Positions 1 to 12,339 are shown, counted from the stretch's first letter. The stretch is 64,000 nucleotides of DNA from Epiperipatus broadwayi (GCA_028023455.1 JAQFVV010000056.1:4735717-4799716); one strand, 5' to 3'. Numbers and translations are program-made. Notes: a model not told the origin generated them from the letters alone.

Positions 1-320
1 TTCCATATTTTTAAGTATAGTTTTTAGTGAGTAAGCTATATAAACATGTACCATAATTAAATCCAAGATATATATTTATATTGACTTTCATTAAATTTTT
101 TATTTCAATATATACATATATAAATAATGTATGTGTTTTTATTGTTAAATCATATTTTTAATGTGATTTTATTAAAATTAATTTGCTAAATTATTACTTA
201 TAAGGGAGATTGGAAGCAATAACAGATAACCATCTATTTCTTTAGATTTTCTACTAAATACTGGGCATTTTAATATTTACAATAGAATTTTGGTAGCATG
301 TTGAAACCATGAGAGGTTTC
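1..320. other. AT-rich intergenic DNA
   Basis: I see no open frame with protein character and no recognisable repeat. The sequence is short AT-rich runs only. Confidence 0.6.
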
Positions 321-324
321 ATAT

Positions 325-392
325 TTTCTATGCAAATGCACAGAAATATACCATTTACAAGGCACAATATTTCTGTGCTTTTGCATAGAAAC
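325..392. repeat. short hairpin (about 25-bp inverted repeat)
   Basis: The segment at about 326-351 (TTTTCTATGCAAATGCACAG and on) is the near-perfect reverse complement of about 367-392 (ATATTTCTGTGCTTTTGCAT and on), with a loop of about 15 bases. It has no tRNA-like boxes. It may be the relic of a small inverted-repeat element. Confidence 0.6.
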
Positions 393-751
393 TTACAGTC
401 TATAGAACAATTCTGTTCATATTAGCTGTTGCAGGCTTAGATGGCATTGCCCACCAATATTACAGCCTGTTGGTGTGCTTTGTGACACTATGCAAATGTG
501 CACACCTAACAGATCACTACAGTATATCGTGAGGGTGTTTGGAATTCAACTGGCCATAACTGTTGTAATATGCCTTCATAATAGTGATCTGATGTAGTAC
601 TACATACTAATAATTGTAAGCTCATCTCACGCTTCCCTACACATCATGGAATGTGAAAACAATTGCAAAAGGGTAGGACCAAGCACCATTTTACACAAGT
701 CATGCGAAAAGACATGTTTGTGTGAGAACAGCAATGAGACAAATAAAATAG

Positions 752-1180
752 CTGAGGTTGCACGCTGTTTTGGAAATCGTAAGCTTGCTTTGATCAGAGT
801 ACTGCATCTTTTGGTCAGATTAAGAACAGATATAAGACAAATAATATATCTGAGGCTGCACATTGTTTTGCAAATCATAATCTTGGTTTGACTCAGAGTA
901 CTGCATCTTTTAGCCGATCCTTTGGATCAACAAAACCATCATTCCTCCCCTTCCACATTCTAGCACTACCTGCTGACATGTCTAATATAATTAAAAAATG
1001 TAATTGTTGTATTTTAGAAAATAATGTTGGTTTATAAATTGAGTACTTCATCTTTTGTCTGATCCTTCTGACTGGCAAATCCATCCCCCCCCCCCATGCA
1101 CATTCCAGTGTTACGCTCTGACTTGTGGAATGTAATTTTAAAATGTAATTCTTTTATTTTACAAAATAATGTTGTTTCGT
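752..1180. repeat. degenerate direct repeats, about 98-bp period
   Basis: The segment 752-816 (CTGAGGTTGCACGCTGTTTT ...) recurs at 850-915 (CTGAGGCTGCACATTGTTTT ...) with substitutions. A third partial copy lies around 1025-1070. The string GAGTACTGCATCTTTT or a close variant appears at all three. Overlapping frames of 81-83 codons here have no recognisable protein character. I read this as a decayed tandem repeat. Confidence 0.55.
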
Positions 1181-1599
1181 AAATTGTTTAAAAATAATTT
1201 GCGAAATTTCGCAAGGTGCTAAAATGTATAATGTAATTTAAAAACGTAATTATTCCATTTTAGAAAATAATGTTAAAGTTGAAAATTTAAAAAAAAAGGC
1301 TTGGTAACATTATATTTGTGTTTGTTTACATAAAAAGTATGTCTTCTCGCGGTTTCAACACGCTAAGAGAAAACTACCAGAATCTCAATTACATTCTAAT
1401 ATTGAAAAATATTTTATGAATCATCTTGAAATGTAACAATTTATAAAGTTAAAATGTAAAGTAACTTATTATCAAACAATCGTTAAGTAAATTAAAAACA
1501 TATTGTAATAAATGTATATATAAAATCACATGACCATAGACAGTGCTTAAAATTAATCAAGAGAATATAGAAATCTGATGTCAAGGCCTTGACAATAGA

Positions 1600-4500
1600 T
1601 TGCTAGTAATCTATTGGTTAATTTTAAGCATTGAATATGGAGATATAAGCATGCAATCTGCTGACCTTGCTATGTCTACTGGTAGTATATATTTGGAAGG
1701 AGATGAAATACTAGATAAACAAACTAAAAAGACCAATAACACTAAAGAAAATATTTCAAACAAACCTATTAATCTGGAAATCCAATCCCAAGAGTCACTC
1801 ATAGAAGTGCCTTTTGTCAATGCAATAGACAAATCTGAGTTCAACATTCAAGATCTCATCCCCCAAGCCATGAATCAAACTGAGACTGAGACACTGAATT
1901 TAATTCTCAACTACAAATATGATACCACATATAATGAAAAATTTCAACTAATAAGACAAAAAAAAACATATTTGATGCAATTAATCAAATCACACCTTCA
2001 GCTTCTGAAACAACAACAACAAAAAAATACCTGATCCAGGCTTTAAACATACCAACAAAAAGTGATGATCCAACAACCCAAATAACATTGTTATGATCAA
2101 TGAGTGTGGCTTAAATTTTCATAAAAGAATTACACAGTTAACCCAATTTCTAAAGGATCACAATTGTGATATTTTTAGCATGACAAAAGCAAATGTTTCA
2201 TCATCAACCTAACTAGCTATCATTAATGTTGTAAACCAAATTTTTTAAACACAAACCAAACATCAGACCAACACAGCATATAGGAATTTTGTTAAGTTCA
2301 AAAATTCTGTTAACAAAATTAAGTGTAATGCATGTATTTTTTAATGCAATAATCCTTTCTTGTACTCATCAATTATAGCAATTTTACCTCATAACAGTAT
2401 ACTCATACCAAAATGCCAAAGATGCAACCAAGATACTCATCATTGCCCAAACAAAGATTTTACACAGACCTGGATTAACTATGCTTTGTGGTGACTTCAA
2501 CTGTTCTTATAATGAATTATCATCCACATTGAATTCTAAACTTAATCAATTTGCCTTATTACCACTTTTATTCTTATACCATCCAGGGGCAGTTTCATTT
2601 ATTGGAGGGCAATGTTCATCTTTCACTGATCTCTTTTTTGTACCTCCATCCAATTTTAAAACTTCACTACATCTATTTATTATTTCATTTTCAGACTATG
2701 CTTGTTTAACACTGAAATTGTGTAGATATCAAAATAACACATCATTCTATAAGTCCATATTTAAATAACAGATTCCTACAGAATTTACATGAACTATAGA
2801 CGACTTTTCTAAGACAATCATTGAAAGTCATTACTATCATCAGCTGCAGTAGCTTTCCTTAGCTGAAACTTCATCAGCCTTCAAAATTTTTTTAAATAAC
2901 TGCTGCTCTAACTGATTAGCAAGCTATTGCTAAAATAATCCAATAAAACAACATACTGAAGACATAGATACAAACCTGCAAGTCATCTCACAATTGAATG
3001 TTGCCAAAGTTTTTATACATAGATTGCAAAATGAAGCAAAGTAGTTGATCATGCCATACAACCAAAATGCTATAACATATAGATTAAAAAAAGTAATACT
3101 GAATTTTTCTAAGCTTGTAAGAACTACTATAAATTATGCAAAATCAACTCCATCCCAAACCTTTGGTATTTCTATTTTACTAACAGATGGTATTCTTCTA
3201 CATGAAAATTCTTGAACATCTATAATTTAGACTAAAAACAAATGATTAGTATTTGCCTACTATTCACTACAGTACACAATCTTCTTAAAAAACTTTATTA
3301 CAAGCTACAAATATACCAAGAAGTCATGCATCTTAAAACTCACACCTCTAGCTGCAGATCTTATCCCAGCTAATGTCTACAAGTGGCTTGACTTTGATAA
3401 TTCTGAGTCTATATAAAAGTTATAATCAATTATACTCAAGCAATCTTAATAGCACCAATCTTTCTACCAACATAATATTTTGTCTCAGAGAAAAATCTAA
3501 CTACAATATACTCCCCTGTAAACAATTTTTATTTACAGATACTTGAAGATTTTGATTAAAAAAATGTTTGCAAAAATAATTTTTAAAACAGTAAGTGAAC
3601 TTAAGCAGCCAAAACTATCAACTTCACATTATGCAATAAAAGTCACAACACTTCTCAAGTTATTAATTAATACAATAATCAATATTGTTTGCTAAAGAGA
3701 ACAAACTCACAGATTATGTTTCATGCCAAGTTAACTTTAAGGCTGCTTTTGACTTAGTCATTTGGAATTATCTTTTCACTTCACTATACAAGTGTGTTTC
3801 TGAGCAAAGTAATCTTATAATTGCTATCCAGAACTATCTCACTAATAGATCAATTAAACTGAAGAACTATATGAATCTGTCATCTTTCACATATAATCAT
3901 GGCATTCCACTGGGTTCATAACTTATCTCATTTTTATTTGCAATTTATGTAGATCTTCTGATTAAGAAAGTAGAACAATGTACTAAATGTCTTTTCCTTT
4001 CTCATCTTGGAACCACTATGCAAGCCATATCTTTTATTGATGATGTTCTGATAATCAGAGGTCTCCAAAACATCTCCATCATTTCTGAATATTTTAAATA
4101 AGTTTCAAACACCAATTGGTTCCATGATATGAGTTTGCAAGTCATCTTTATGGCAACTATCTATAAGTTGCAAACTACAATCATTCTTCAAAGGTAAACC
4201 ACTCATCTTTTCTTAGCATTCCAATTATTCTATCTAAAATGCAACTAAAGCAACATTTAAATAGTCTCCTTGTGACTCATTTAGTACAAACAAAAATGAA
4301 AGTTTTTTTTTTTTTTAAAATGTTATATGCCATCATTAAAGTTTGTATAATGAATGCTATTCTTAGTGGAAAACTTACATATTATAGTCTATTGATTCAG
4401 GTTTTTAACAAGATTTATAGATAAACTTAAGTATATAATAAAATAATATATCTGGGGCTCATTTTCACAGTTTTTATCAGAACAGCATGTTTTTCCATAT

Positions 4501-5030
4501 GCAAAGGAGGTCTCACTTGATATCTAAATCTAATGTGACATATATTAGGGCCAAAATATATATTGCAACACTTACTAATCCAACACTTAATGCTATTTCT
4601 CTTCCAATATCATTGTATTTCTCAATTTCATATGTTAAACAATTATTACTAACAGCTCATGCCATTGAGTTTGCCGATCTATTAGATCAGTATAACATCA
4701 AATATTTCATTGGAATATTATGGTAAAAGTTTAATAAAATAGTTTATCCATCCAGATATCTATGGACAATCCTACCAGTTGCTAAAAGTCTAACCAAGTT
4801 TCAAAACCTTTGTGTTCTTCAATCATGGTTGAATTTTTTTTAAAATTTATTACAGGGTGAAATTTCAACCAAAATATTTCTTAATAATCACTTTAAACTA
4901 AATCTTGCACCTACATGTGTTTTGTGCAATAAATATCTGGAGAAAATACTACATCTTTTTCAAACCTATCCATATTTTTCATCTCTATGCCTATTCATAT
5001 TTCATGAGTGAACAATCAACCTCAAGAATT

Positions 5031-5035
<5 letters not shown>
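1600..5035 (+). pseudogene. degraded non-LTR retrotransposon (LINE): EN and RT remnants
   Basis: This is a fossil LINE read across several frames. A 144-codon frame at 1600-2034 lies in the ORF1/5' position and is not itself diagnostic. From about 2090 an apurinic-endonuclease-like domain can be followed: HNCDIFSMTKANV (about 2160-2200), then CGDFNCSYNE (2484-2513) and a C-terminal FSDYACL (about 2690). The usual catalytic Glu of the ETW/TET motif and the His of SDH appear to be replaced by Lys and Tyr. RT motifs follow: FKAAFDLVIW (about 3735-3765), SYLxNRSIKL-like (about 3833-3860), GIPLGS (3904-3921) and ISFIDDVLII (about 4030-4060), where FADD has become FIDD. A frame at about 4905-4980 ends in a Cys/His-rich tail. 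Many stops and frameshifts separate these parts. It ends at (TA)n. The clade is unresolved (jockey/R1/I-like). Not functional. Confidence 0.75.
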
Positions 5036-5064
<29 letters not shown>

Positions 5065-5098
5065 AATGTAATGAATTTACTATATATATATATATATA
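5035..5098. repeat. (TA)n microsatellite, two blocks
   Basis: Two TA runs (about 5035-5060 and 5082-5098) are each preceded by GAATTTACTA and separated by AGTAAATGTAAT. This is a short tandem duplication at the 3' end of the preceding LINE remnant. Confidence 0.85.
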
Positions 5099-5214
5099 AT
5101 ACTTTCAGCCTTGTAATGCATCTATCATTATTCATATAATAAGAACTATGTGGCTTTCATGTTGTTCAATAATATTTGTGAATAAAAATTATAATGTACT
5201 AAAAAAAACAAAGA

Positions 5215-5672
5215 ATGGTTTATAAAATGAAAGGCTGGTTTCACAATCAGGGGATTCTTAGCACTCTCTGCCTTCAGCCATCAACTGCTGCCTTGGTTGG
5301 TGACTTTACAGCCTCCTTGGAATAAGAGTCATATTTTACTTTGTCTATCATGATTGTAAATATGTACTAGAAATTTTTTTTCATTCACACACACATTTGT
5401 TCTGCCTTATCAGGCAACTGAGAAGAAATATGGTATTTCTTGATCTGAAACTCAGAGTAAAAATCCAATAAACTCACTATGCTGGCTAAAGCAAGTTGGT
5501 GAGTAAGCCATCCATGTTCATATACTATATGAATAATCACATAGTAATAGCAGTCATAATGCCAAAAACATATGGAGTGGACATTAGAGATTTGCTCTGC
5601 TTGATTTAAGGTCTCCAAAAGGAATCAAAGAGTCTTTTTTTCAGTTAACAACAAACTCCTTTCTGCAGTCTA
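5215..5672 (-). mobile_element. isolated RTE 5'-end fragment, antisense
   Basis: Read on the minus strand from 5672 downwards, this matches the first ~460 bases of the full-length RTE element at 19218-19680. It begins CTGCAGAAAGGAGTTTG, passes the block TGATAAGGCAGAACA, the block AAAGTCACCAACCAAGGCAG and GCTAAGAATCCCCTGATTGT, and loses similarity shortly before the endonuclease frame would begin. No EN or RT sequence follows. A solitary 5' end is the opposite of the usual LINE product, which is 5'-truncated. It could be a non-autonomous element sharing the RTE leader, or an RTE copy that lost its 3' part. Confidence 0.75.
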
Positions 5673-5699
5673 TAATGGAATATATGGCACATTGAATGT

Positions 5700-6780
5700 A
5701 AGTTATCCACTTTGTTAAAAAGCTATTTGTAACAAAAAGTATAAAAAAAAAATTAGCTATAATGATGACCATTCTTAGTCCCATACTGCCTCTGCATGTA
5801 TATTGTCTGTAAATCATACTGTAAAAATAAAACTTCTCTATGTGTGCTGCCTTTATAGGTGACTCTGTGCAACATTATATAACCTTAATCTAAATCACTA
5901 TCCATATAATTTTTTAAAAATTATTTAGTATCCTCACACACATATATCAAATTCCATTAATTTCGAGAGCTTTCTCTAGTAAAAGTATGCCAAGTACATA
6001 AAGTAGAATAAAGTAGACAAATACTTAATATTTAAATAAATTTCAAAGATGTAAAAACAGAAATATAAGTGCATATAGATAATCATTTAATGCAAAATAA
6101 TTCTGGTAATAAATATACTTTTGAAAATCTTGAATTTGAAAATCTTGAATGTACCTAATTACATATAGATTAATAATTTTTATAAACAAAAATATAATTA
6201 TGTTTGATAAGTAAACCTTTTTAAGATTATTTTATCATGTATTTCCTGGGATTTTAATCTGCTAATTTCTCTGGTTATATTCCGAGAAATTGATGACTCT
6301 AAATCTTTGTTTTTTGTTTTTTTTGTTGTTGTTGTTGTTGGTTTTTTTTTTTTTGGGGGGGGGGGTGTAATGAATTAGTCAGCTGATATTCATTTTTATT
6401 GGCAACTAACTTATTTTAAATTATTTCTCTGATTGAATAAATGTTTTTTTAATCAATTTTTTTATCTGGTAAATTTTATCTTAAAATACTACGCAAATAG
6501 ATCTTTTTTGGAGTAAATTAAATATGATTATGGCATTCTTTTCAAAGTAATAATAAACTTTTTTAGTGCTGGATTTAATATATTGTTTTAAACGATATAC
6601 GTAAGTATATATTCTACTGGATTTCTTTCTCAACAGTAAATTACTTTAAATGTGTTTGTATACATTTAAATAGAACTTGGTTTCATATATAGATAGTTTT
6701 ATAAACATATCCTGATTAACAAATATACAAGGAAATGGTTATCAGTTTTCAGCTCACATGTAATTGATATATTAAACCAT
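5700..6780. other. AT-rich intergenic DNA with a poly-T/GTT/poly-G tract
   Basis: I see no gene here. A low-complexity tract at about 6305-6366 runs from T-rich through (GTT)n and T(n) to a G(10) run. The rest is unstructured AT-rich sequence. Confidence 0.6.
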
Positions 6781-6786
6781 TAAAAT

Positions 6787-7234
6787 ATCACATGATCATT
6801 TCCTATGCTTACACAAACTGTTAAAACAGTAGCAAACTCTCTATATACAGGTCAAGAATTGGTGGTCAAAAGGTCAGCGACAGCTGCGTTATAAGCAGTT
6901 GTCCCAGATTAGTGGGTTCGCATTCTGGCTGATGCTATGACACATGACAAAAAAAACTCTCCATATATAGGGCCATTCAGTGCAGGTCTTAGTAATCAAT
7001 AGATGCAAAACTATTTAGGCATATGCCTATCAGCATGAGTGTCTAGCTTATCATTTTCATAAGTGGGAACCTTGGATCTGAGAGAACTGTACCTAGATCT
7101 TTGGATCTAATCTGAAGGATATTGGATGAATAGGCACTAGATATGGATTTTGTGCACAAACCATCTTGCATCCATTGATTACTAAAACTTGCATTGGATG
7201 GCACTACTATATAGAGAGTTTGTTACTGTTTTAA
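6787..7234. mobile_element. terminal-inverted-repeat element with TTAA ends (family FB3), interrupted by a SINE
   Basis: TTAA at 6821-6824 is followed by AACAGTAGCAAACTCTC. TTAA at 7231-7234 is preceded by the reverse complement AACAGTAACAAACTCTC; the 23-bp termini differ at one base. Related copies with the same termini occur at 24.47, 28.0-29.1 and 57.16 kb. About 35-45 bases upstream of the left TTAA (ATCACATGATCA ... ATGCTTACAC) are also shared with other copies, so the true left boundary may lie outside the TTAA. TTAA plus short terminal repeats would fit a non-autonomous piggyBac-type element. No transposase is present. A SINE is inserted at 6852-6954. Confidence 0.6.
6852..6954 (+). 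mobile_element. tRNA-derived SINE (family S1) inside FB3
   Basis: About 103 bp with the family pattern: ATTGGTGGTCAAAAGGTCAG (A-box-like), GTGGGTTCGCATTCTGG (B-box-like), then GCTGATGCTATGACACATG and an A-rich end. The flanks AACTCTCTATATACAGG (6835-6851) and AACTCTCCATATATAGG (6955-6971) form a 17-bp target-site duplication with two mismatches. The duplicated site is the terminal repeat of the host FB3 element, so the SINE arrived later. Confidence 0.8.
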
Positions 7235-7518
7235 TTGATATATTGTTTGAGCTTCATATAAAGCATTCATAGTAGATTTTGCAGTAAACTCAGGGAGCAC
7301 TGATATATGCATTTCTATGGATCCACAAACTGGGGTCAGCATGGGATACTGTGACAAGAATACTATTCTTAACTTTTAGAATTTCCTAAATTAAAATACG
7401 ACTCACTATTTATAACTACCCATTAATGATTGTCCAGATAAATAAAAAATTAAAATATGTTCTTTTCCACTAAATCCAATCAAAAAATATAATCAAAAAA
7501 TATATACACTCTCATTTT

Positions 7519-7990
7519 TTCTTTTTAAAAACTTTATTTTTTCCATCACCATATATATACATTTTCTTGTTTACCACATCCAACATTTTGACCATCTTAT
7601 TTGTGGTCAATTTCAATGATCTACAAAATACATATTTATAATTATCACTACAGATAAAAATAAAACAAATCATAAAAAATGCATCTATTCCTATCATAAA
7701 AAACAATAACATTTTTCTTTCATTTATTCATACATCTTTTTTTTTTTACCTATACTACATTATATATACCCTTACTTGCTTCTTTTCTCCCCATCCTTTT
7801 TCCTTTTTTTTTTATCTATGAATTTATTTTTTTAAACAAACCACAAATTTTTTTTTTTCCTTTTCTTTTTATACCTCAAATAACGGATAAATACACAAAT
7901 AAGGTGGTGGAAATGTTGGATGTAGTAAACAAGTAAATGTGTATATATATATATGGTGATGAAAAAAATAAAGTTTTCGAAAAGAAAAAA
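7519..7990. repeat. inverted repeat, arms about 95 bp, beside RTE copy A
   Basis: The reverse complement of about 7519-7610 matches about 7893-7990 at an estimated 85%. Shared blocks include AAATGTTGGATGT, GTAAACAAG, ATGGTGATG and AAAAAATAAAGTTTT. The spacer of about 280 bases is pyrimidine-rich on the plus strand. The right arm ends about 15-20 bases before the truncated RTE copy begins. It could be two inserted copies in opposite orientation or one hairpin element. Confidence 0.7.
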
Positions 7991-8008
7991 GGAGAGTGTA
8001 TTATTATA

Positions 8009-9466
8009 TATCTGCAATAAGAAAAAAAAATGGAATTATTACTAAAAAAAAGATGACATCATGGAATGGTTATCAAAAATTATATAGTAATAAAGAACAA
8101 GTACCTCCTATATTTATTACATCTTCTGAATTGCCCAGAATTTTAAATAAAGAAGTGAGATGTGCAATTAAATGTATGAAGAAAGGAAAGGCTCGAGGTA
8201 ATGATGGAATTATAATTGATGTATTAAAAGAAGCAGGTGAAGAAATAGAAATTTTTTTAGCAAAATTGTATACCAAATGTGTAAATGAAAAAGATGTACC
8301 AGATGATTGGAAGAATGCAATATTAATATTAATATTTACAAAAGGTGATAAAGACTCTTATTTTGACTATTGTGATAAAGAAGATATTAGAAATTGCAGA
8401 CCTATCAGCCTTTTATCAGTTTTATACAAATTTTTTACAAAGATAATTGCAACTCATCTACAGAGAACATTGGATTTCCACCAACCAAGAGAACAAGCTG
8501 GATTTGAAAGTGGTTTTAGTACAGTAGATCATATCCAGGTATCTAGAGAAGTTATAGGAAGGACAAATGAATATGAATTGCCATTATGCTTTGGATTTGT
8601 AAATTATGAAAAGGCATTTGATTCTATAAACATTTCTTCAGGGATCAAGGCATTGGATCATCAAGGTATAGATCCAGGATATTGTCATATTTTAAAGAAT
8701 ATGTATAAAAAAGCAACAGCAACAATTAGATTACATAATGATACTAGAAAATTCAACATTGAGAAGGGTGTAAGACAGGGTGACTCTCCAAAACTTTTTA
8801 CACTAGTGCTCCAAGAAGTGTTTTGTAGATTAAAATGGGAAGCTAAAGGAGTGAAAGTAAATGGAGATTATTTAAGTCATTTAGATATTGCAGTTGATGT
8901 AGTTGTTTTTGCAAATAATGCTTTAGAGCTGCAGGAAATGTTGCAGAAGTTATCAAGTGAAAGTAAGAAAGTAGGACTAAAGATAAAAATTAAAAAGACT
9001 AAAGTAATGTTTAATGGATTTTCTCAAAATATGAAAATAAAGATTGATTATGATGAGTTAGAAGAAGAAGTTAACAGTTACAAATACCTTGGTCAGATTA
9101 TTAATACAGATGGAAACATAATGGTTGAAAGTAATCATAGAATTAAACTTGGTTGGAGTGTTTTTGGTAGAAATAACTTGACACTAAAAGAAAATATGCC
9201 TATGTGTTTAAAAATGAATGTTTTTAATAAATGTGTTTTACCAGTTCTTACTTATGGATTTGAAACTTGGACACTTAATAGAAGAGCAATACAGAGGCTG
9301 CAGACCACTTAAAGAAGTATGGAAAGATACATGTTGGGAGTAACAAGAAGAGATCAAAAATGCAATATGTGGGTAAAAGAACAAACAGGTGTTACTGACC
9401 TCATTGTAAAAATTAAAAGACTGAAGTGGAGTTGGCTGGACATATTGCTAGAAGAGATGATAATAT
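8009..9466 (+). pseudogene. RTE-clade LINE copy A: reverse transcriptase fragment
   Basis: An open frame runs 7996-9312; RTE similarity begins at TATATCTGCAATAAGAAAAA (about 8009) and continues past the stop to about 9466. RT motifs in order: GKARGNDGI, CRPISLLSVLYKF, QAGFESGFSTVDHI, FVNYEKAFDSI, KGVRQGDS-PKLF, LDIAVDVVVFA, YKYLGQIINTDG, then TYGFETWTLNRRAIQRLQTT. Compared with copy B at 20.9 kb, motif A has Asn for the catalytic Asp, and the motif C DD has become VD. Two codons are missing after RQGDS, and about 27 extra bases follow GDK near 8350. The EN domain is absent (5' truncation), and the 3' end stops at AGAGATGATAATA without the normal tail. Catalytically dead. Confidence 0.9.
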
Positions 9467-9479
9467 TTTATCTCAGAAT

Positions 9480-10480
9480 TCACTGATAATTTACTGCATT
9501 AAATTTGTTAAATAATGCACTGTATTGTGATATGCTTATATTCATCAAACTATAATCTATATACCTTCATTTGATGATTCTGAGGTCAATACTATTTTAG
9601 AATTTTCTCAGTAAAAATTAATATAGCAAAATCCATAAGTTTGTATTCTCTCTATCTACAGCGAATTTTTCTACATCATTTTGATTTTTAAATTTTTTTT
9701 GCAATACTTGTGTTAAAATGGCAGTTTTAAGATCTTGTTTAATCTGATTGGAAAGCATTTTTTATATTTATATAAAATGCTGTTCTTTTTTTATTTATAA
9801 AGATAAATTGTACATAAATTTAAATTATGTGCATTTGGCATCATGTGATAAGTTGAATAAGTAATATTTATTCTATTCTTTCAGAGATAGCAACAATTTT
9901 TATAAATTATCTTTTATCTTTTTTAGCTTCACAAAGTCTGAAAATGGTTTAATTCATGCAACCATCAAAAATTATACATGGTCACATAAAAGATCCTTAT
10001 TCTGTGGCAGCTTAGGTTCATAATTTAATAATTTTTAGTTCCCTCTGCATTTATTTTTAGTTCCCTCTGCATTTATTTAGAAACTGCTGTCTTGACTAAT
10101 AACTTTAAAGTTTTCAGGATAGGGGGGGGGGGACAATTTAATTCATATATCACGTTATAAATTTAAAATCCCTATTCTCCAATGCATATCTAGTGCCTTC
10201 AAGAAATTTTGACCAATGTTTCAGTAAAATCATTTTACTAGATTATGTGTATTAATGACCAGCCCATTCAAGAATTTGCCATATAAACAATCTTTTTTTT
10301 CCTCAAAATATGATTTATTAAGATAATATTAATCTTTGAATTTACATGTTATATGTAGTGTTATACAAGATTCAAACTATGATTTACAATGCAGAATTTG
10401 ATTTACCGAGTGAACAGAAAAACCTTGAATTGTATATGCATATATCTTGCCATTCATAGCTTCTCTCATAATTTACTAAG
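9480..10480. other. AT-rich intergenic DNA
   Basis: I see no gene. A 22-base direct repeat (unit begins TTTTTAGTTCCCTCTGCATT) occurs at about 10034-10077, and a G(10) run lies at about 10123-10132. Confidence 0.6.
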
Positions 10481-10484
10481 TAAT

Positions 10485-12330
10485 CTCTGGCCTTAATGGC
10501 AACTAGGTAGATCACAGCAGCCAAGAATCACATCATCACCACCATCCAGATGAGAAAGTAAAAACCTGTACTAATCCCTATAGCACCCATGTCCCAGCCC
10601 CCCTCCTAAGGACTAGGAACCAGGCCTTAGGGTTTTTCCAAAGCTCAGACTCTCTCATCCAATGCCCTTACTAATCCCCACAGCATCTGGATCTCCTCAA
10701 AAACCCAGGCTTGTGAGACTTTTCAAGCACCAGAACCTGCCATCCAGATGGCAGAGATGAGTGGTACAGCAGCCCTGATTTAAAGTTTAAACCATCTGGC
10801 CTGAGTCACCCAAGCTTGAGATTCTCTCATTCTCACAGCCAAGACAAGCAATGCTGCAGCACTAATCAAAAATGTAAATATCACATGCTTATATCATATG
10901 CCATCTACAGATTATCACATAGTCTAATAACCAACCTATGAGTCATATAGAGAACAAAGAGACTAAAACCACAATGCATCACATCATCTCCACTGTCCCG
11001 AAGATGAGAAAAGATGAAACCCTTACTAATCCCCATAGCACTTCACATCCCAGTCCCCCCGTAGGAACCAGAGTTCAGGCCCCAGGAATCTTCCTAAGTT
11101 CCAGACTCTCTTATCTGAAGCCCATACTAGAACCCAATACACCCACATCCCATTTCCCCTCCAAAACCAGGAAGCAAGCCCTGGGAGCTCTCCAAAAACC
11201 GCAAAGATGAGTGACACAGTAGCCCCAATCTAATGTTCAAATCACAGTTGAACTCTTTAGGAACATTAGTTTTATCCATCATGTTTCAGATTCCAGACAA
11301 TTTATAAAAAAACTAGAAGTCTTAATCCATGAGGTCATTAACTATTGGTAGAAATCAAATGATAAAACTATAAGCACAATCCAAACAATGAGGTACAATT
11401 GTTAACAATCCAATGTCATAATAATTGCTAAATTTAAAATTACAGTGCAAATCTCCAGGATTTCCAATGCCTTGCATAAAAAATTCATCATTACCTTCCA
11501 AAATCAAGAACTTTAATGTATATGTAGTAACCAGATGCTTGCATTATGTGTTATACCACAATATAATTCTAGATCTATAGAGCAATCAAAGATGTACATA
11601 GAGTAAGGTGTCCATAAAATCGCATATTGAATAGTGTCCATCATGATTCAGCACCCTGATAACCTATGAAAACCAGAAGCACTAATCTATATAGTGAAAT
11701 GTTAAAATTATCAATTTGTATAGTTCAGCATTCAAGATAAAAAAAAATGTTTAATATAGAATGTAAGGTTGAATAATTAAGCAACACTTGAAATCAAATG
11801 TTCAGATACAGTCTAAAACAATTCACTATAGTAGAAAAGAATCTTTTTCACAAATCAAATCTCCAGTCTAAAATGCAAGCACAAAACTGCATGTCATTTT
11901 TAATACATGAATGAGCCATCCAAATCTGGAAAAACGTCAGTGATCCAGCATTCAAATGCATGGATAAAAGATAAAGCAACACTTAAAATAAATAATCAGG
12001 TACAATGAGAAACAATTTACTATTGTGGAAACATTCTTTCTTTAATTAAAAGAAAAATATTAGGTTTAAAAAGCAAGCATTAAAGTCTAAATGAAAAATG
12101 CTACTATTGCTAACAAATAAATGAGCTATCCAATTCTGCTAACGATTCCCACAGCACTTTTTTCCCAGCTCTGCCCCATATAAAAACTATGATTCAGGCC
12201 CTCAGGGGTCCTCCCAACAATCAGAAACTCTCACCCAGTCAGCAAAGCTGCCTTGAATCAAAATATTCCCTGAAAATTAAGTCTTTCAATAGAGATCTCT
12301 AGAAAATTTACATGGCTGTCAGTTATTTTT
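10485..12330. repeat. degenerate long-unit repeat block, less AT-rich than its surroundings
   Basis: Two kinds of module alternate. The first is C-rich, with phrases such as CTTACTAATCCCCACAGCA, CAGACTCTCTCATC and AGATGAGTG(A/G)(C/T)ACAG; copies lie at about 10560-10790, 10990-11230 and, weaker, 12145-12250. The second is A-rich and repeats at roughly 190-210 bp, for example AACAATTCACTATAGTAG at about 11819 against AACAATTTACTATTGTGG at about 12012, and ATGAGCCATCCAAATCTGG at about 11911 against ATGAGCTATCCAATTCTG at about 12121. Overlapping 90- and 63-codon frames on opposite strands here follow the repeat composition and have no recognisable domain. It may be an old satellite-like array or a decayed large transposon. 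Confidence 0.6.
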
Positions 12331-12339
12331 AACCACGCT

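Noticed and set aside
627-1084. Frames of 63-83 codons on both strands near the left edge
   Set aside because: They overlap a degenerate direct repeat and have no protein character.
10938-11217. 90-codon plus-strand and overlapping 63-codon minus-strand frames
   Set aside because: They lie in a C-rich repeat module. Pro/Ser/Thr content follows base composition, and there is no domain or sign of conservation.
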